A DNA stretch of 64,000 bases from Neoceratodus forsteri (GCA_016271365.2 JADMNL010000022.1:223734501-223798500); one strand, 5' to 3'; positions 33,521 through 45,259 are shown, counted from the first letter of the stretch. Program-made: numbers and translations. The notes: generated from the sequence alone by a model not told the origin.

Positions 33521-33963
33521 GCGAGCATTGTAAATCTACACAAAGGGCAGGTGGTGTGTCTCCAAAGCAGTCCCATACTGACAGACAGTCACCCCCCTCC
33601 AGTCCCTGCCCCAATTACCCCTGCACTGCATGCTGCCAAGGGTGGTTCTCTTCCTTTGCTGCCACTGCCTGCCTTGCCTTATCTGACCTTGTTCCTTTTT
33701 TTGTTATCAAGTATGTTTTATTAAAGATTTCAGCATAAACAACAAAATAAAGGCATAAAGAAATATTCGGTGATAATACAATTAACAATAACTAAACCTA
33801 CTAAATCTCCCCCCACCCTCCCATCCTACTATCCTCCCCAATCCAAGAGCACATCTCCTAAGAATGGGACTAGATCACACTCAGGGTAGAAAGTCCACTC
33901 CAAAATAGGTGTGAAATGGGGGTCAACCATAAACCTGTTATGGGGGTTCCACTGTTCTGTATT

Positions 33964-36900
33964 CTACTTCCAGTAGTGAGACAATGGGATTCCAACAAAT
34001 GTAGGACAAATAGAGCAAAATGTCATGGTCTGGGGTTTATTACCCCTGGGGGCCCATCTGAAAGCCAGCATAAGTGTATGTAAAATGTCTAACCCTTGAC
34101 TGTAGGAGCTACTCCTAGGATGTTTCCTAGCAATTTGCTTTTTCACTGCTAGAGCTTGGATGAGCTCCTTATACCATTCTTTATAAGATGGGAGCCCCTT
34201 CTCGAACCAGTGTCTAAGGGTCAATATTTTCATAGAAATAGAAATAAGGACCATCTGAGCTTTACAGTGCTTTGTTGAAAGACAGAAGTCCCCTAACAAG
34301 CAAATTTCAGGGGTGAAGGCATGTTTTAGGCCCAACAGCAGATCTATGGTTGACTGAATCTTGGCCCACAGAGGCTGAATTTTGGGACAAGCCCATAACA
34401 TGTGATACAGGTCTCCATCAAAGAGGCTGCAGCAAGGACAGGTTGGATTGGAAGACTTGCCCAGTTGAAAAAGCTTGAGTGGAGTAAAATACAAATCATA
34501 CAGTATTCTAAACTGCATCCATCTATGCCTGTCACACCTTAAATAGTGATAAAGATTAAGCCAGATAGGACACCATTGGGAAGGTGAGTGATCTAAAGCC
34601 AGTTTGTGTTGCCAATAGCAATCAACCCCAGTCAGTGAGGTAGGATCTATGGATTGAATATAGGAGTATAGTCCATCAGTTGCATGAGGCTGTAAGGCTA
34701 TGAGTATATGGTTGGACAATGGCCCTACCTCCAGGTGTTGCCAGGTACCAGGCCCTTTAGAATGCTTTCAGGGCCTTTGTTAGCTGCAGATACTTAAAAC
34801 TGTGTGGTATCAGGGTCAGGAAGTTCTCTAACAGTTCATGAAGCATGATCCAATGATCCACTCTAAGTAGCTGTTGCACCTGGACACCACATAATTGAGG
34901 ATAGAAAGCTTTTGGTTTGAGGTGGCCAGCAATTAAAATATGTGGGTTGCCCAAAACCAGCTGAGAGAGTGTTTTAAACCAGTCAGACTTCGGATAATGA
35001 TGAAGTTGCATGCAAGCTTTTAAGGACCAAACTAGAGGAGAGAACCAAAGTCCAGAAGAGAGACTTGCTGGAGTGAGATATAGAAGGTTGTTTAAGTACA
35101 GTCTCTCCTTCCTACAGAGGTCTTCCTCTATATATAACCAAATTAGGTGATAACAACTTGTGACTGAAGCAGTCATGGGGCCGCCCCACTGGAGCCATTT
35201 AGAACCAAGCAATGCAAGGTAATATAGGAAAAAAAAGTTTGGAAAGCAAAGCCCGCCTCTCTCCCACTGCTGCGCCAACTTGGAATAAGTGTGGTGAACT
35301 GTACACCCCTTCCACAAAAACTAATTTAGAATTATTTGTAATTGCAAGAACCAAGACTTAGGTAAATACATGCCAATCATATCTAAGTGGTACAGAAGTC
35401 ATGGTAAAATATTAATTTTGATTATACTGGCCCAACTCCAAAGGGATAATGGAAGCACCCCCCATCTCTGGAGATCCTGCATGATGACTTGGAGGAGTCA
35501 GGTCAAATTCATCTTACAAAGATTGGAGGGGGAGTGAGGTATCCTAATCCCAAAATATACAACTCCTTGGGGGCCCACAGCAGGCCAAAGTGTGGTATTT
35601 CCTGCTTAGTAACCAAACAATCTAAGGGTAGAACCCGTGATTTCTCTGCATTCAATTTATATCCTACTATCTGGCAAAATCTCTGAATTTCAGCCAGGGA
35701 TGGAGGTTGATGGGTAGTCCATATGTAACAGAAGGTCATCTGCATATGCAGAAATGTTGTATCTCTCCCTACCTAACGAGATCCCTATCATGGATTGGTT
35801 AACTTGTGGTTCAGAAGGTAGATAAGGGGCTACAGGTACAAATTAAATAAGTAGGGAGAGAGAGTGCAGCCTTGTCTGGTTTCCCCTCAGAAGCCAGAAA
35901 GGTGTCAAAGAGAGTCCATTGCAATGAATTTGAGCCCATGGTGTGGTATATAAAATTAGACCCATTTGCAAAAGTTTGAGGGGAGGCCAAACTTATGCAT
36001 TACTTCAAACAAATATGACCAGGGCACACAGTTGAAAGCTTTCTGTGTCCAGGGAGACCAGGGCAGCAGAGGTACTGTCCTTCCCTGAGGTAGAGATCAG
36101 ATAAAGGAGCTTCTGAAGATTGTCACTGGACAGTTGGCTTGCCATGAAACCAACTTGGGCTGAGGAAATTAAAGTATCCCAGATGGACTTGAGACGTGTG
36201 GCTAAACTCTCAGCCAGCAGCTTCGTATCTGAACTAAGTAGAGAAATTGACCAGAAACTAGAGGAAAGAAGCTCATTCTTCCCTTCTTTGTAGGCCAAGG
36301 AGATCCAGGCTCTATTAAAGGAGGGATTGGCCAGCACCTATGTGACGAGACAATTAAACAATCTTGTGAGCAAGGGGGAGAGTTCCACCTTAAAAGTCTT
36401 ACAAAATTCATTGCAATGCCCATCTGGACCTGGGTCTTGTTCAAGGATAGCTGGTCAATTGCCTTGGTCACCTCCTGGAGTCAGATTGGGCCATCTATGA
36501 AGGTCTGTTGCTCTGGGGTGAGACTACATGAGTGGACGATCAGCCAAATACTCCGAAATTTGAGAGAGAAGTTCTGGCATAGGTGGTGTGTCCCAATAGA
36601 GACTACTATAGTAGGCCTCCACAGTGTCCATGGGATTGGTAATAGGGACAGCATGCAGAGATAGTTGTAACCGAGGGACAGCTCTCAGAGCTTCTAAGTG
36701 CTTAAGACACCATGCCAAAAGTCTTCCTGCTCATTTTCCAGACTCAAGATATCTAATTTTGGTGCGGAATACAGCTAGATCAGCTTCATCCACTAGTATG
36801 TCACAGTACTGTGCTCGTAGGAAAGCCAATGCCTTCCAACTTTCTGGAGAAGAGGAAGGGGATAGGTGATTTTTGCATAACCAGATCTCCTGAGGAGCTG

Positions 36901-37845
36901 ATCTTCCTCTTTAACCTGACACCTCTTCTTAGTGGTGGCCAAACAAATGCTCTCCCCTGGGACAACACACTTCACTGCACCACAGAGAAGATCCAGGTGA
37001 GCCACAGATCTCTCATTTTCTTCCATAAAGTGGATCAAGTAATCATACAGCTTCTTCACGGAGAGAACTGATCTGTTAACAACTGAACATTTAGTCTCCA
37101 TATCCCATCTTGTTCCTCGGATGTGCTTAGAAAAAGTGTCAGGAAAACAGGAGCATGGTCCGACAGCACAAGACGCAGTATGTTACAGGCAATGAGCCCT
37201 GAGAGAGAGAGAGGGCCTATTTAACAAAAATAAATCTATATGAGAAGTATTGTGTGGAGAGGTGTGAAAAGTGTATTGGTAAGCAATGGGGTTTAAGAGA
37301 TGCCAAGGATCTATTAGATCATGGCAATCCATAAAATCTCTCAAAGCTCACTGTGCAGGGGAAAGGCCCTTTCAGTATGACCCAGACCTGTGTAACTCAG
37401 TCTGGACCACTAGGTTCCATTCACCGCCTATTAAAGTTGGGAGTGCTGGTAAAGAGTCTAACTGTTTACCCAGGGATGTGAAAAAACTGGAAGTATCTAC
37501 ATTTGGGCCATATATTGAGCCTAAAACCAGTTCTGATATCTCCATTCGAACATGGAGAAAAACAAACTGACTGTCAACCTCACAGAGTTCCTGCAGTATT
37601 TGAAATGGGAGATCCTTAGCTACCAGACCCCCCCCCTTTTCTGAATGGAACCGGTTCCAAAAGTCCAACCAACCCAGCTCCTCCTAATAAGATGAGCATC
37701 ACCCTACACAGGTGTGACTCCTGTAGGAAGGCTACACTAACCTGGCATTTATGAAGGTGGCTCAGAATCATATACCATTTCTGCTTATTCCACACCCTCC
37801 TGATGTTGTATGAAATAAACCTGTAAGAAACACTACTCATTAAGT
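33964..37845 (-). pseudogene. L1 no. 2 ORF2 (endonuclease and RT) remnant
   Basis: On the minus strand the endonuclease begins SYRFISYNIRRVWNKQ near 37835, with FLQESHL near 37730, a GSIYGPN motif near 37500 and GGEWNLVV near 37430. The RT has SLLSSDTKLLAESLATRLKS near 36240-36190, QVGFMASQLSSDN near 36150-36110, VSLDTE (motif A remains) near 36040 and AYADDLLLHM near 35740. The post-RT region contains GDLYHMLWACPKIQPLWAKI at about 34415-34355 and ends near 33964. There are at least six frame changes. The catalytic YADD is conserved, unlike in L1 no. 1. The protein would nick DNA and prime reverse transcription. Confidence 0.83.
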
Positions 37846-39178
37846 AAAAGAGTAGGTTATACATAAGCAGCCCCCACCCAGACCTTATCCCTATTTGTGC
37901 TCTGGGAACCCCCACCCCACCCCAGTAACCTCTTAAGCCCATAAGGTAAGACAAATCCCCCAAAAAGCAAAATACCTAACTGCCCCATCCCTCTATGACT
38001 GTTTACAGTCCCATCCCCAGTTCCAAAGACTGTACTCCATCCATTTTTCCATCTGCAATGTAATAAAGCTGCTCTCCAATCCACTCCCCCACACCACATG
38101 CCTAAAGAAAGAAAGAAACAAAGATCTGATATTCCATGATATAAGACCAGAATCACCCATCACCTCTAAAGTCTTATAAAACATAGACACCCCCCAACAA
38201 ACATCATAACACCATGCACAGCTGTTACATAAAGAAAAATATATGTCCAATAAGAACAAAATGGCTGGCAAAACTTTAAGGTGTATCATAACCACGATAA
38301 AGAAAAAAGATCTCCCACCAGAGATAACTCAAGAATGGTAGTGGGCTAAGAAAGAAGGATCAGCTAAAGATAACATAGTGGGTCCACAAGAAGTCTTAAA
38401 GCAGACATTGCACCAGGGGGCAATACAAAGTCTATCTTCATCTTCAGTGACTGTTCTCTGGACAACCTGCTCTGCATCTACAACAGTTTATGACAAAACC
38501 CACAGAAAGTCCAGAGCAGCTCGAGGTGTTACAAGGGAGCAGATGTTAATTCAAATTGGCAAGTTATATCCATGAAGCAAAGATCAGTTAGATTGATGCC
38601 TGGTTACATCCAGCACACTTGAACAAAGGGAAGATTGTCAATAATGTCACTCCAAAAGTGGCCCCCAGCATAGCCCACATCAGTAAGTACAGTAAGTGAA
38701 AAGTTCATGTCTGTGGGGAAAGGGGGTGCGAGGGAATAGAACAGCAGGGAGAAGTTACAAGGAAGAGGGTTTAGAATCGCACCACTTCAAGAGTCAAGAG
38801 AACCACATTGGCTCCATTAAGGAATGTAATTGGGCCGATTACTCCATCAGGCAAATTTGAAAGGTGAGCAAAACTAAGAGTACCAGAGTCCATTACCCCG
38901 CACTATACATCCACTAAGAAGGAGCAGCCCTTATCTCTCGCAATCTGGAGTACCTTTGTAATTTGTTCCAAATCCAGCAGTGTTTTGCCAGCTATTAATG
39001 GACACCATAATATCACAACAGCAACAGTATAGAAAGGACTTTTAGCTTGAGGGATAGAAAACAGCATCCCGTAGTCCTGCAGGAAGAAAAATGAGACACA
39101 AGAAGCGGGTAAAATAGACAGGACAAATACCTCCGGGATTCAGATAGAGGAGCAGAGAGTCCATTCCATAGCAGAATC

Positions 39179-40020
39179 TTAGGCCACTTTGAATAGGTCC
39201 AGGTAAAGAGAACCTAGTTCCTTGGTGGCTTGGCTAGGCATGTCAAAGCTTCTCCATTTGCCATGGTGTAGCACCTGCAGTATTGTTGCGTATCTCATTC
39301 TGAACTGAATCCCAACTGCCAGTAATTTGGAAACCACTGGATGAAAATCTTTCCTCCTCTGCCACACAGTAATGGGAAGGTGGTGAGCTATATTAACCTA
39401 ATTGCCCTCCCACAAAACTTCCTTGAGATCCCACACTTTAAGGAGAATATGCTGCTTGTCCAAGCAATTTAAACATTTGAAAATCAGAGGCCGAGGTGCT
39501 GCACCCACCGGCGGAACTGGCCTCAGGGAGTGGTGGTCTTTCTCCACAAAATATGTTGGCTGATTAGGTGAGGGCCCTGCTATGTTTTCACAAAATGTCT
39601 GCATGAATTGTAAAACATTAGGGCCCTCAGCACATTCGGGTAAGCCCAGCACCACAGTATTGTTCCATTGACCCCTTGCCTTGAGATCTTCAAGGTGTTC
39701 TTCTAGCCTTTTGTTTTTCTGCCACAAGTTGGAGATATTGGGGTCGATTTTGCTGTGCCAACCCTGAAGGGAAGATGTGCGAGCTTCGTCACCCACCCGC
39801 CATGCCAGCGACTCCATGGACACCTGAATCATCTGCATGGAGTCCATTAAAATTTGCAGTGCATTTAGTAAAGGTCCCAGTTCCTCTAAGAATCTCTCCT
39901 CCATCAGGGCGGTCAAGCCAGTAGCCGCCTCAGCACAGGTTGTGATTTGGACCGCTTAGAAGCCTTGTCAGTGTAGCGGGCATTGTGTTTAGGGGGAGGA
40001 TTTTTCATCTTTGTGTCCAT
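39179..40020 (-). pseudogene. L1 no. 2 ORF1 (RNA-binding protein) remnant
   Basis: The start codon is at 40018-40020 with a basic N-terminus (MDTKMKNPPPKHNARYTDK). A frameshift near 39945 follows, and the frame then continues as LTALMEERFLEELGPLLNAL with a heptad-like coiled-coil segment (about 39900-39700). Next are an RRM-like core beginning NNTVVLGLPE near 39650 and an ARPLIFKCLNCLDKQHILLK-like C-terminal domain near 39460. A further piece (RRKDFHPVVSKLLAVGIQF) is at 39367-39179 after another shift. This is the L1 ORF1p architecture (Transposase_22 family), an RNA chaperone that coats L1 RNA. Inactive because of frameshifts. Confidence 0.8.
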
Positions 40021-40293
40021 TGTTTGCTCCGAGAAACACCAGAAATTAGCACCGACAGCATTAACGAGGTAAGGCAGACAGATTTCTAATGAAGAATAGT
40101 GGTTTTGATAAAAAAGGGATAATGGAAGTGAGAGGAGCATCGGGAGAGAGGAGATGTGACCGATCAGGCAGCCATCACATGACCATTCACCTAACCTTGC
40201 TCCTACCTAATTTACTTCCACTCCCTTGATGATACCCCACTGAAGCCCTGTAATTATATAAAAGCAGTCAGTATATGAATGTTACCTTACTAT

Positions 40294-40443
40294 ACTTGTG
40301 AGTTAGTACAAATCCCATAAGAACCAGGAACGCACACTACCCAGTTGTGAGTATAGTACAGATCCATAGAAATTGGGAATGCACCCTATTCCAGTTATGA
40401 GAGTAGTACAGACCCAGCAAAGACCTGAAATGCACTCTACCCC
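40294..40443. repeat. Minisatellite, three units of 50 bp
   Basis: Units starting at 40294, 40344 and 40394 share the pattern GTTRTGAG..TAGTACAGA..C...AGAA...GGAATGCACYCTA..CCA. The last unit merges into unique sequence near 40443. Confidence 0.88.
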
Positions 40444-40771
40444 AAAGACGTTTATGCCCATCTCCATTAAACAGTCCCTTTACCACTGTTGGAAACACAA
40501 TTTCTATAGTGATTTTAAGTTAGATGCACTGTTGTCCCCTCTTGGGAGCTATATATTCACCTTTGTTCTGGGTCTCCAGCCCTACAAAGTTCTCTGTGGA
40601 GCTGCAAACTACCTGTGGACTGCTCTGTAGACACCACCCTCCTGATCTATGGTCTCTATGCTCCAAGGCCTCTTATGCTCCATGGTATGTTGGTGCTACT
40701 GATCATCTATAGTACAGGAAGCCTCTATCTTGCCCTAACCAGTTTCAGCTGGAACTTAATATCTGGCTATG

Positions 40772-40772
<1 letters not shown>

Positions 40773-40815
<43 letters not shown>
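40773..40815. repeat. (CA)21 microsatellite
   Basis: Uninterrupted CA run. Confidence 0.98.
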
Positions 40816-40818
<3 letters not shown>

Positions 40819-41145
40819 TTCCAATTTCCCCTAAACTTCTTGGGCCCTTAAATTTAGAAATTCAGTAACTACCTGGTCCCTTAGACTAAATTAGACCACC
40901 ATTGTCCCTCTGAATGGAATTACTCACATTTATAGCCCCTACACATTATAATATCTCATACTTTCCTTTCACTGACCAAAGTTGAACTGCCTTACCACAA
41001 ATTAAAAAAAATTGTTCCTCCGTTAATTACATACCTCTGACATCTCTTGCATTGGGCAAGTTACTTATCAGCTTTTCTTTTCAGAAAACCCTACAGCATA
41101 TGCACTGTTTGCCACAAAGGTCTGTCCATGTGTAAACAGGAATAA

Positions 41146-41176
<31 letters not shown>

Positions 41177-41407
41177 TTGTTGGGTGAGGGGGTTTGGGGG
41201 ATATAGTAATTACAAATGCGACCATTGCTTCCCTTCTGACCTTGCATGCATAGAAGAGGTACTCTCAATGCTCATGGGCAAAAGGGTGGGGCTGACCCCC
41301 CCGCCTGTAGTTTCAGGTACTTAGGTCTGCAAAAAACAAACCATCATGGTTTACCCTTAACTCTCGAGAATGCAGAATTTTTCTTTTCGCATCAATGTTG
41401 TTGCAAG
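40816..41407. other. No gene recognised; contains a (TG)n run
   Basis: A TG-rich run at 41145-41177, interrupted by TATA, is the only structured feature. Confidence 0.6.
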
Positions 41408-41500
41408 GAATAAAATAATAGAAACTTAGATGTGTGATGGCAGAAAAGGACTGACAGGCCCACCTAGTCTGCCCATTTCTCTAGCTATCTGCTAGGACAT
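41408..41500 (-). mobile_element. CR1-type LINE 3' end fragment
   Basis: AATAGAAACTTAGATG, then GATGGCAGAAAAGGAC and GGCCCACCTAGTCTGCCCA, are the reverse complement of the terminal CR1 block seen at 28.5 and 61.7 kb. Confidence 0.75.
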
Positions 41501-41639
41501 GCCTCATGATTTAATACAGATGTGTATGTATGGATATGCAAGTTTATTCATGCTTTCACATGTCTGCAAAAAAAAATAATTTTACCAGCAGTTTGGCTGA
41601 ATCCTGTAGCCTTTTTGTTTCTGCACCTGAGGAGACAGG

Positions 41640-42635
41640 GGTGATGAGTGGTCAGTGTTTGGACGCATTCTGTTTAACATCTACATTGGCGACATAGCAG
41701 AAGGGCTGCAGGGGAAAGTCTGTCTTTTTGCAGATGGCACAAAACTCAGCAACAGGGTGGACACCGGTGGGGTGGGGTGGAATCAATGAAGAGCAATCTA
41801 AGATTACTGAAAGAGTGGTTGGAAACATGGCAGCTAAAATTCAATGGCAAGAAATGCACAGTGATACACATACACTTGGGGAGGAAGAATCTAAATGCCA
41901 CATAAAGACTAGGGGTGAGATAATGGCTGCAACCAAGCAGAAGAAGGATCTAGGAGTTATAATCACTGATGACCTTTGGGTGGGGACCCAGTGCAGCAAG
42001 GAAGTGGGCAAAGACAACAGGATGCTGGCATGCATAAGGAGAGGGATAACCAGTAGAAGGAGGGAGTTGCTGATGCCACTCTACAGTTCCATGGTTAGGC
42101 CACACCTGGAGTATGGGGTACAGTTCTGGAGGTCCCATCTATGAAAATACAGTACATAAATGGCATGGAAAGTTTTCAGAGAAGGGCCACTAAAATGATG
42201 CATGGGCTGAGCAGGAAGACATATTCGGAGAGGTTGAAGGAGCTGGATTTGTATCCTCTGGGGACAAGAAGGGAGAAGGTGGACACGATTGAAACATTGA
42301 GGTATGTGAAGGGAATCAATAAAGTAGGGGAGAGCTTATTTTCAGGGAAGATAGATACAAGAACTGGGGGCATGGATTGAAATTGGAGTGGGGAAGGTTT
42401 AGGGGAAACATTAGGAAGTATTACTGCATGGAGAGAATGATTGAGCCCTGGAACGGTCTGCCGGATGAGGTGGTGAGGCCAGTACAGTGAAGGGTTTCAA
42501 GAAGGCCTGGAACAAACACAAGGGGTTGACATGGAGAAGAGGAGGGATATTGTGGGGGACAAGTGGGGGTGGGCAGACTCGATGGACCAGGAAGGTCCTT
42601 TTTTGCTGACACATGTCTATGACTCTATGACATTT
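41640..42635 (+). pseudogene. CR1-type LINE, late RT to 3' end
   Basis: Plus-strand motifs are RILFNIYIGDIAEGLQGKV and then LFADGTKLSNRVDTG near 41740 (the family norm is FADDTKL, so one catalytic aspartate is lost). KKDLGVIITDDLWVG near 41940-41985, RRGITSRRRELLMPLYSSMV near 42040-42090, VRPHLEYGVQFW near 42090-42130, QRRATKMMHGLSRKTYSERL near 42178-42235 and an LYPLGTRREKVDTIETLRYV block follow. The 3' UTR has GGGCAGACTCGATGGACC and a CTATGACTCTATGAC tail. A few frame changes and the mutated RT box make it inactive. Confidence 0.86.
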
Positions 42636-42964
42636 CCACCTGTTCCTTTGTTCATTTGCAACGATCTGTAGAACAGCAGAGGGTGTCACTAAAGATACAA
42701 ACACATTTTGTGAGCACCACCTTGCACTGTGATTTACACCCAGTCACCCAGTTGCCTAGTGGCAAGACAGTTCTTGATGATGCAGAAATGGGATGCGACC
42801 ATCAAAGTGGATAGCTCTGATATCACAGACAAATGACTGACACTACATTTTTATCAATGATTTGCTACAGTCCCTTGTGACTGTGTACTTGACCCTTTTT
42901 ATATTAGAAATGTGTGTGAATCAGAAATAGCCGCTTAGTTTATTAAATAAAATCTTGTAAAGAT

Positions 42965-43066
42965 GTAACAGAAGGGGGGAACGGCAGTAGGGGGGGATGG
43001 GCAGACTCAATGTGCTTGGAGGGTCCTTTTCTGCTGGCACATGTCTATGAATCTATGAGTAACAGA
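42965..43066 (+). mobile_element. CR1-type LINE 3' tail
   Basis: GATGGGCAGACTCAATGTGC, GGAGGGTCCTTTTCTGCTGG and TCTATGAATCTATGAG are the CR1 terminal block, closely similar to the end of the element at 42.6 kb. It is severely 5'-truncated. Confidence 0.8.
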
Positions 43067-43608
43067 ATAAGGTACTGTTCAAAAGCAGCATTTGTAAGAA
43101 ACACGTCTTACAGGTCATATGCAGTTACCATTTTAGAATCACACAGCAGAAAATAAAGAATATTTTCAAGGTATTCTGGGTTTACCTTTGTTTATGATTT
43201 TATAAAAACAAAGTGGCAGTGTGGAAATTCAAAAGAATTTAAAATTAACAGTATATTGAAATTTAATGAAAACTTGCATTCTATGGTATAGCATGCGTTG
43301 TATGTTGCAGTTTAGGGCATACTGTAGCTTTCAACTGTCTCTGATTTTCAGGGACAGCCCTCAAGGACCTCAAAATGATTATCTGTCTCTCCTACAATGT
43401 GTGTTTCTATGATTGAACATTTATTTAGTTAGTTATTTGAAGTTTAAGATTACAATACCTTAAAGCTAATAGCTCTTTTACAAAGGTTCCACATCATGAA
43501 ACATGGAATAAGCAGTCAAAGAAAGGTACACAAGATTTGTTCACCAGAACATCTTACAATAAGATATCTAATATAAAAACAATGATCAACTTAGAGTCTG
43601 CAAGGTAA
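43067..43608. other. No gene recognised
   Basis: AT-rich DNA. A TTATTTAGTTAGTTATTTG tract near 43421-43440 could be an old retroelement tail. Confidence 0.5.
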
Positions 43609-43754
43609 GCAATAAGGCATGATGGGATGTGCATAGAACATAATTTACTGCATGGCCAGGGGCATAATAAGGCATGGGGCCAAAGGCCAAGTGACTTTAG
43701 CTGCCGGCCATGTGGTAAAATGTGTTCCACATACATCCCAAAGTGCCTTATTGC
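43609..43754. mobile_element. Foldback MITE (146 bp hairpin)
   Basis: The left arm GCAATAAGGCATGATGGGAT and the right arm, reverse-complemented, GCAATAAGGCACTTTGGGAT pair over about 50 bp each, up to GCATGGCC / ACATGGCC. The loop carries an internal near-copy, ATAAGGCATGG. The sequence is unrelated to the 11.3/21.4/62.8-kb foldback family. No coding capacity. Confidence 0.85.
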
Positions 43755-44743
43755 ACATATAAAATGGGCTTCTTTCTTAAAAACTTTTTATAGCTGGGAA
43801 AAGCATGTTTATATGTATAAACAATAGATTTACTCTTGTGAATTTATGATAAAATAGTCCTTCCGCCCACTACAAATGATGTCATTGGTGATGTCATTGT
43901 ATTGGTGCCTACTTTCTCCTTCCTGTTTTTTTTCCTCCATTTTTCCCCACATTCAAGATATAAAATGTTTGTCATGGAATGTTTACCATGGAATACATGG
44001 ATTAAAACATCTGCTCAGTTCCACTGGTAGAATGTTGCTCTCCTAACATACTATACACACATAACAAAGGCTTCTGTTACAGCCAGAGACTCAATAATCT
44101 CACTGTCAGGGTAAGGAGAAGAAATTTCACTGATGAGCAGGTAAAGATAGAAGAGGGATTTTTCATTGTCAGCAAAGAAATAGTTGTAATGAAGACTATA
44201 AACAATATTTATTGTTTCTAATTTGTTTATGTGTGTAAGGAGAATGTGATGATCAGAGAAACAACATATAATTAATTTGTTTTATTTTGTATTTAAGGTA
44301 GTTTTATTTTAGAGCCCAGTGCAAGTAAATGCAATTCTTACAGTTACCGGGCAAAAAACTATGGCTACCAGTTGAATTCTTAACATTCTATTAGTGTAAT
44401 GATTCCAGTGGTGATCAGTGCACATTTGACCGCACTTTTTATTCTCCATGGGTGGAACATAATTGCTACATGAACAACAGCCAATCAGATTTCAGGAGTT
44501 TCCCATACCATTTTATAACAAAAAATAATGTATAGCATTAAATTTCTAGTCTTGTTCTTCAGAAAATGCATTTTATTCCGAATGTATTTTACCCGGATGT
44601 CCCTTACTCTACTAACTTCTGGAGCGTATATAAATTTTTTAGACATGTGGCAGATTTTGCTCTTTTTGTGCTTGATTTTTCAAGCCTTGACTCTGATGCA
44701 TGAGGCAAGAGGTTGAGCTGTATGGATGAGGGATTTTGCCCAG
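43755..44743. other. Unassigned DNA 3' of the V segment, with a partial foldback motif
   Basis: No gene is seen. CCATACCATTTTATAAC followed by AATAATGTATAGC at 44507-44535 resembles the lead-in of the foldback family at 11.32 and 21.29 kb and may be a half-copy. Two ATGATGTCATTGG / GTGATGTCATTG phrases occur near 43877-43900. Confidence 0.45.
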
Positions 44744-44782
44744 CATGCTTGTACAGGTATCCCTACATTCCTAGTCACTGTG
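44744..44782 (-). promoter_or_regulatory. Recombination signal sequence with 23-bp spacer (23-RSS)
   Basis: On the minus strand, immediately after the V coding end, there is the perfect consensus heptamer CACAGTG (44776-44782), a spacer of exactly 23 bp (44753-44775) and a nonamer ACAAGCATG (44744-44752). The nonamer keeps the important ACAA start but matches the consensus ACAAAAACC at only five of nine positions. RAG1/RAG2 bind such sites. A 23-bp spacer 3' of V is the arrangement of TCR alpha, beta and delta V segments and of some Ig loci. Confidence 0.8.
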
Positions 44783-45259
44783 CTTGTTGCACCACAGAGA
44801 TATTCAGCTGAGTCATTGATTTGTAGGTCTATGATGGTCAGAGTGGTGGATTGTTCAGCTTTCTTTAGAAAAGAAGAAAATCGTTCACCAGCTTCATTTT
44901 CGTCATAGTTTTCACCAGCTGGGTGTTTTATGAAAATAGTTATCAGCCCTTCCCTTGCAGTTTGTTTATACCAGAAGGGACACTAGCCAGCATCACTAGC
45001 AGAAAATCTGCACTCCAGCGTGACAGACTGCATTACTTCTTCAGTTTTAATAATGTTGTCTTTTCGGCTTAGCCCTGTTAACAAACAAACAAACAAAACA
45101 AAAATCATTATAATTAGCATGTCATCCTTATCCTAGCTCCATTTGGAAAAAGAAGTAAAAGACAGCTATAGCACAGAGTTAACATTCACATCTGCGACTT
45201 TCATTGTTTAACATCAATACCTGAAAGGACAGAAAATGTGACTGCTACAAGTATTTCAT
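44783..45259 (-). pseudogene. Antigen-receptor variable segment, TCR alpha/delta V-like (pseudogene)
   Basis: The leader exon (45259-45221) starts with ATG. Its hydrophobic stretch VAVTFSVLS is in frame only after a one-base shift. The donor is G then GTATTG. A 146-bp intron ends in TTTGTTAACAG, and the V exon is 45074-44783 (292 nt). Splicing in phase 1 is the rule for V genes. The exon encodes an Ig V fold: VTLEC (first Cys), PFWYKQ (conserved Trp), ERFSSFLKKAEQSTTLTI, then LQINDSAEYLC (second Cys) and GAT before the RSS. KQ after WY and LxI..LQ..DSA.Y.C are most like TRAV/TRDV. An in-frame TAG (44983-44985) before the Trp and the leader shift argue for a pseudogene; TAG could be one base from a Tyr codon. 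A rearranged V domain would bind ligand on T cells. Orientation: J segments, if on the same strand, would be to the left, beyond 44.7 kb. Confidence 0.85.

Larger units (their letters stand above)
33696..40190 (-). mobile_element. L1/Tx1-type LINE no. 2, near full length
   Basis: About 6.5 kb on the minus strand with 5' UTR, ORF1, spacer, ORF2 and 3' end in the canonical order. The 3' end shows a run of seven T on the plus strand (33694-33702 region). The flanks CTGACCTTGTTCC (33683-33695) and CTAACCTTGCTCC (40191-40203) match at 11 of 13 positions and are a probable target-site duplication that fixes the limits. The 5' end contains GTGATGGCTGCC, a YY1-like site common at L1 5' ends. ORFs are broken. 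Confidence 0.82.

Noticed and set aside
42700..43000. CACTGTG at about 42724 as a possible second RSS
   Set aside because: No V- or J-like coding sequence adjoins it and there is no nonamer at 12 or 23 bp spacing.
43554..43827. Two similar small frames on opposite strands
   Set aside because: Same reason: both read the arms of the 146-bp hairpin.
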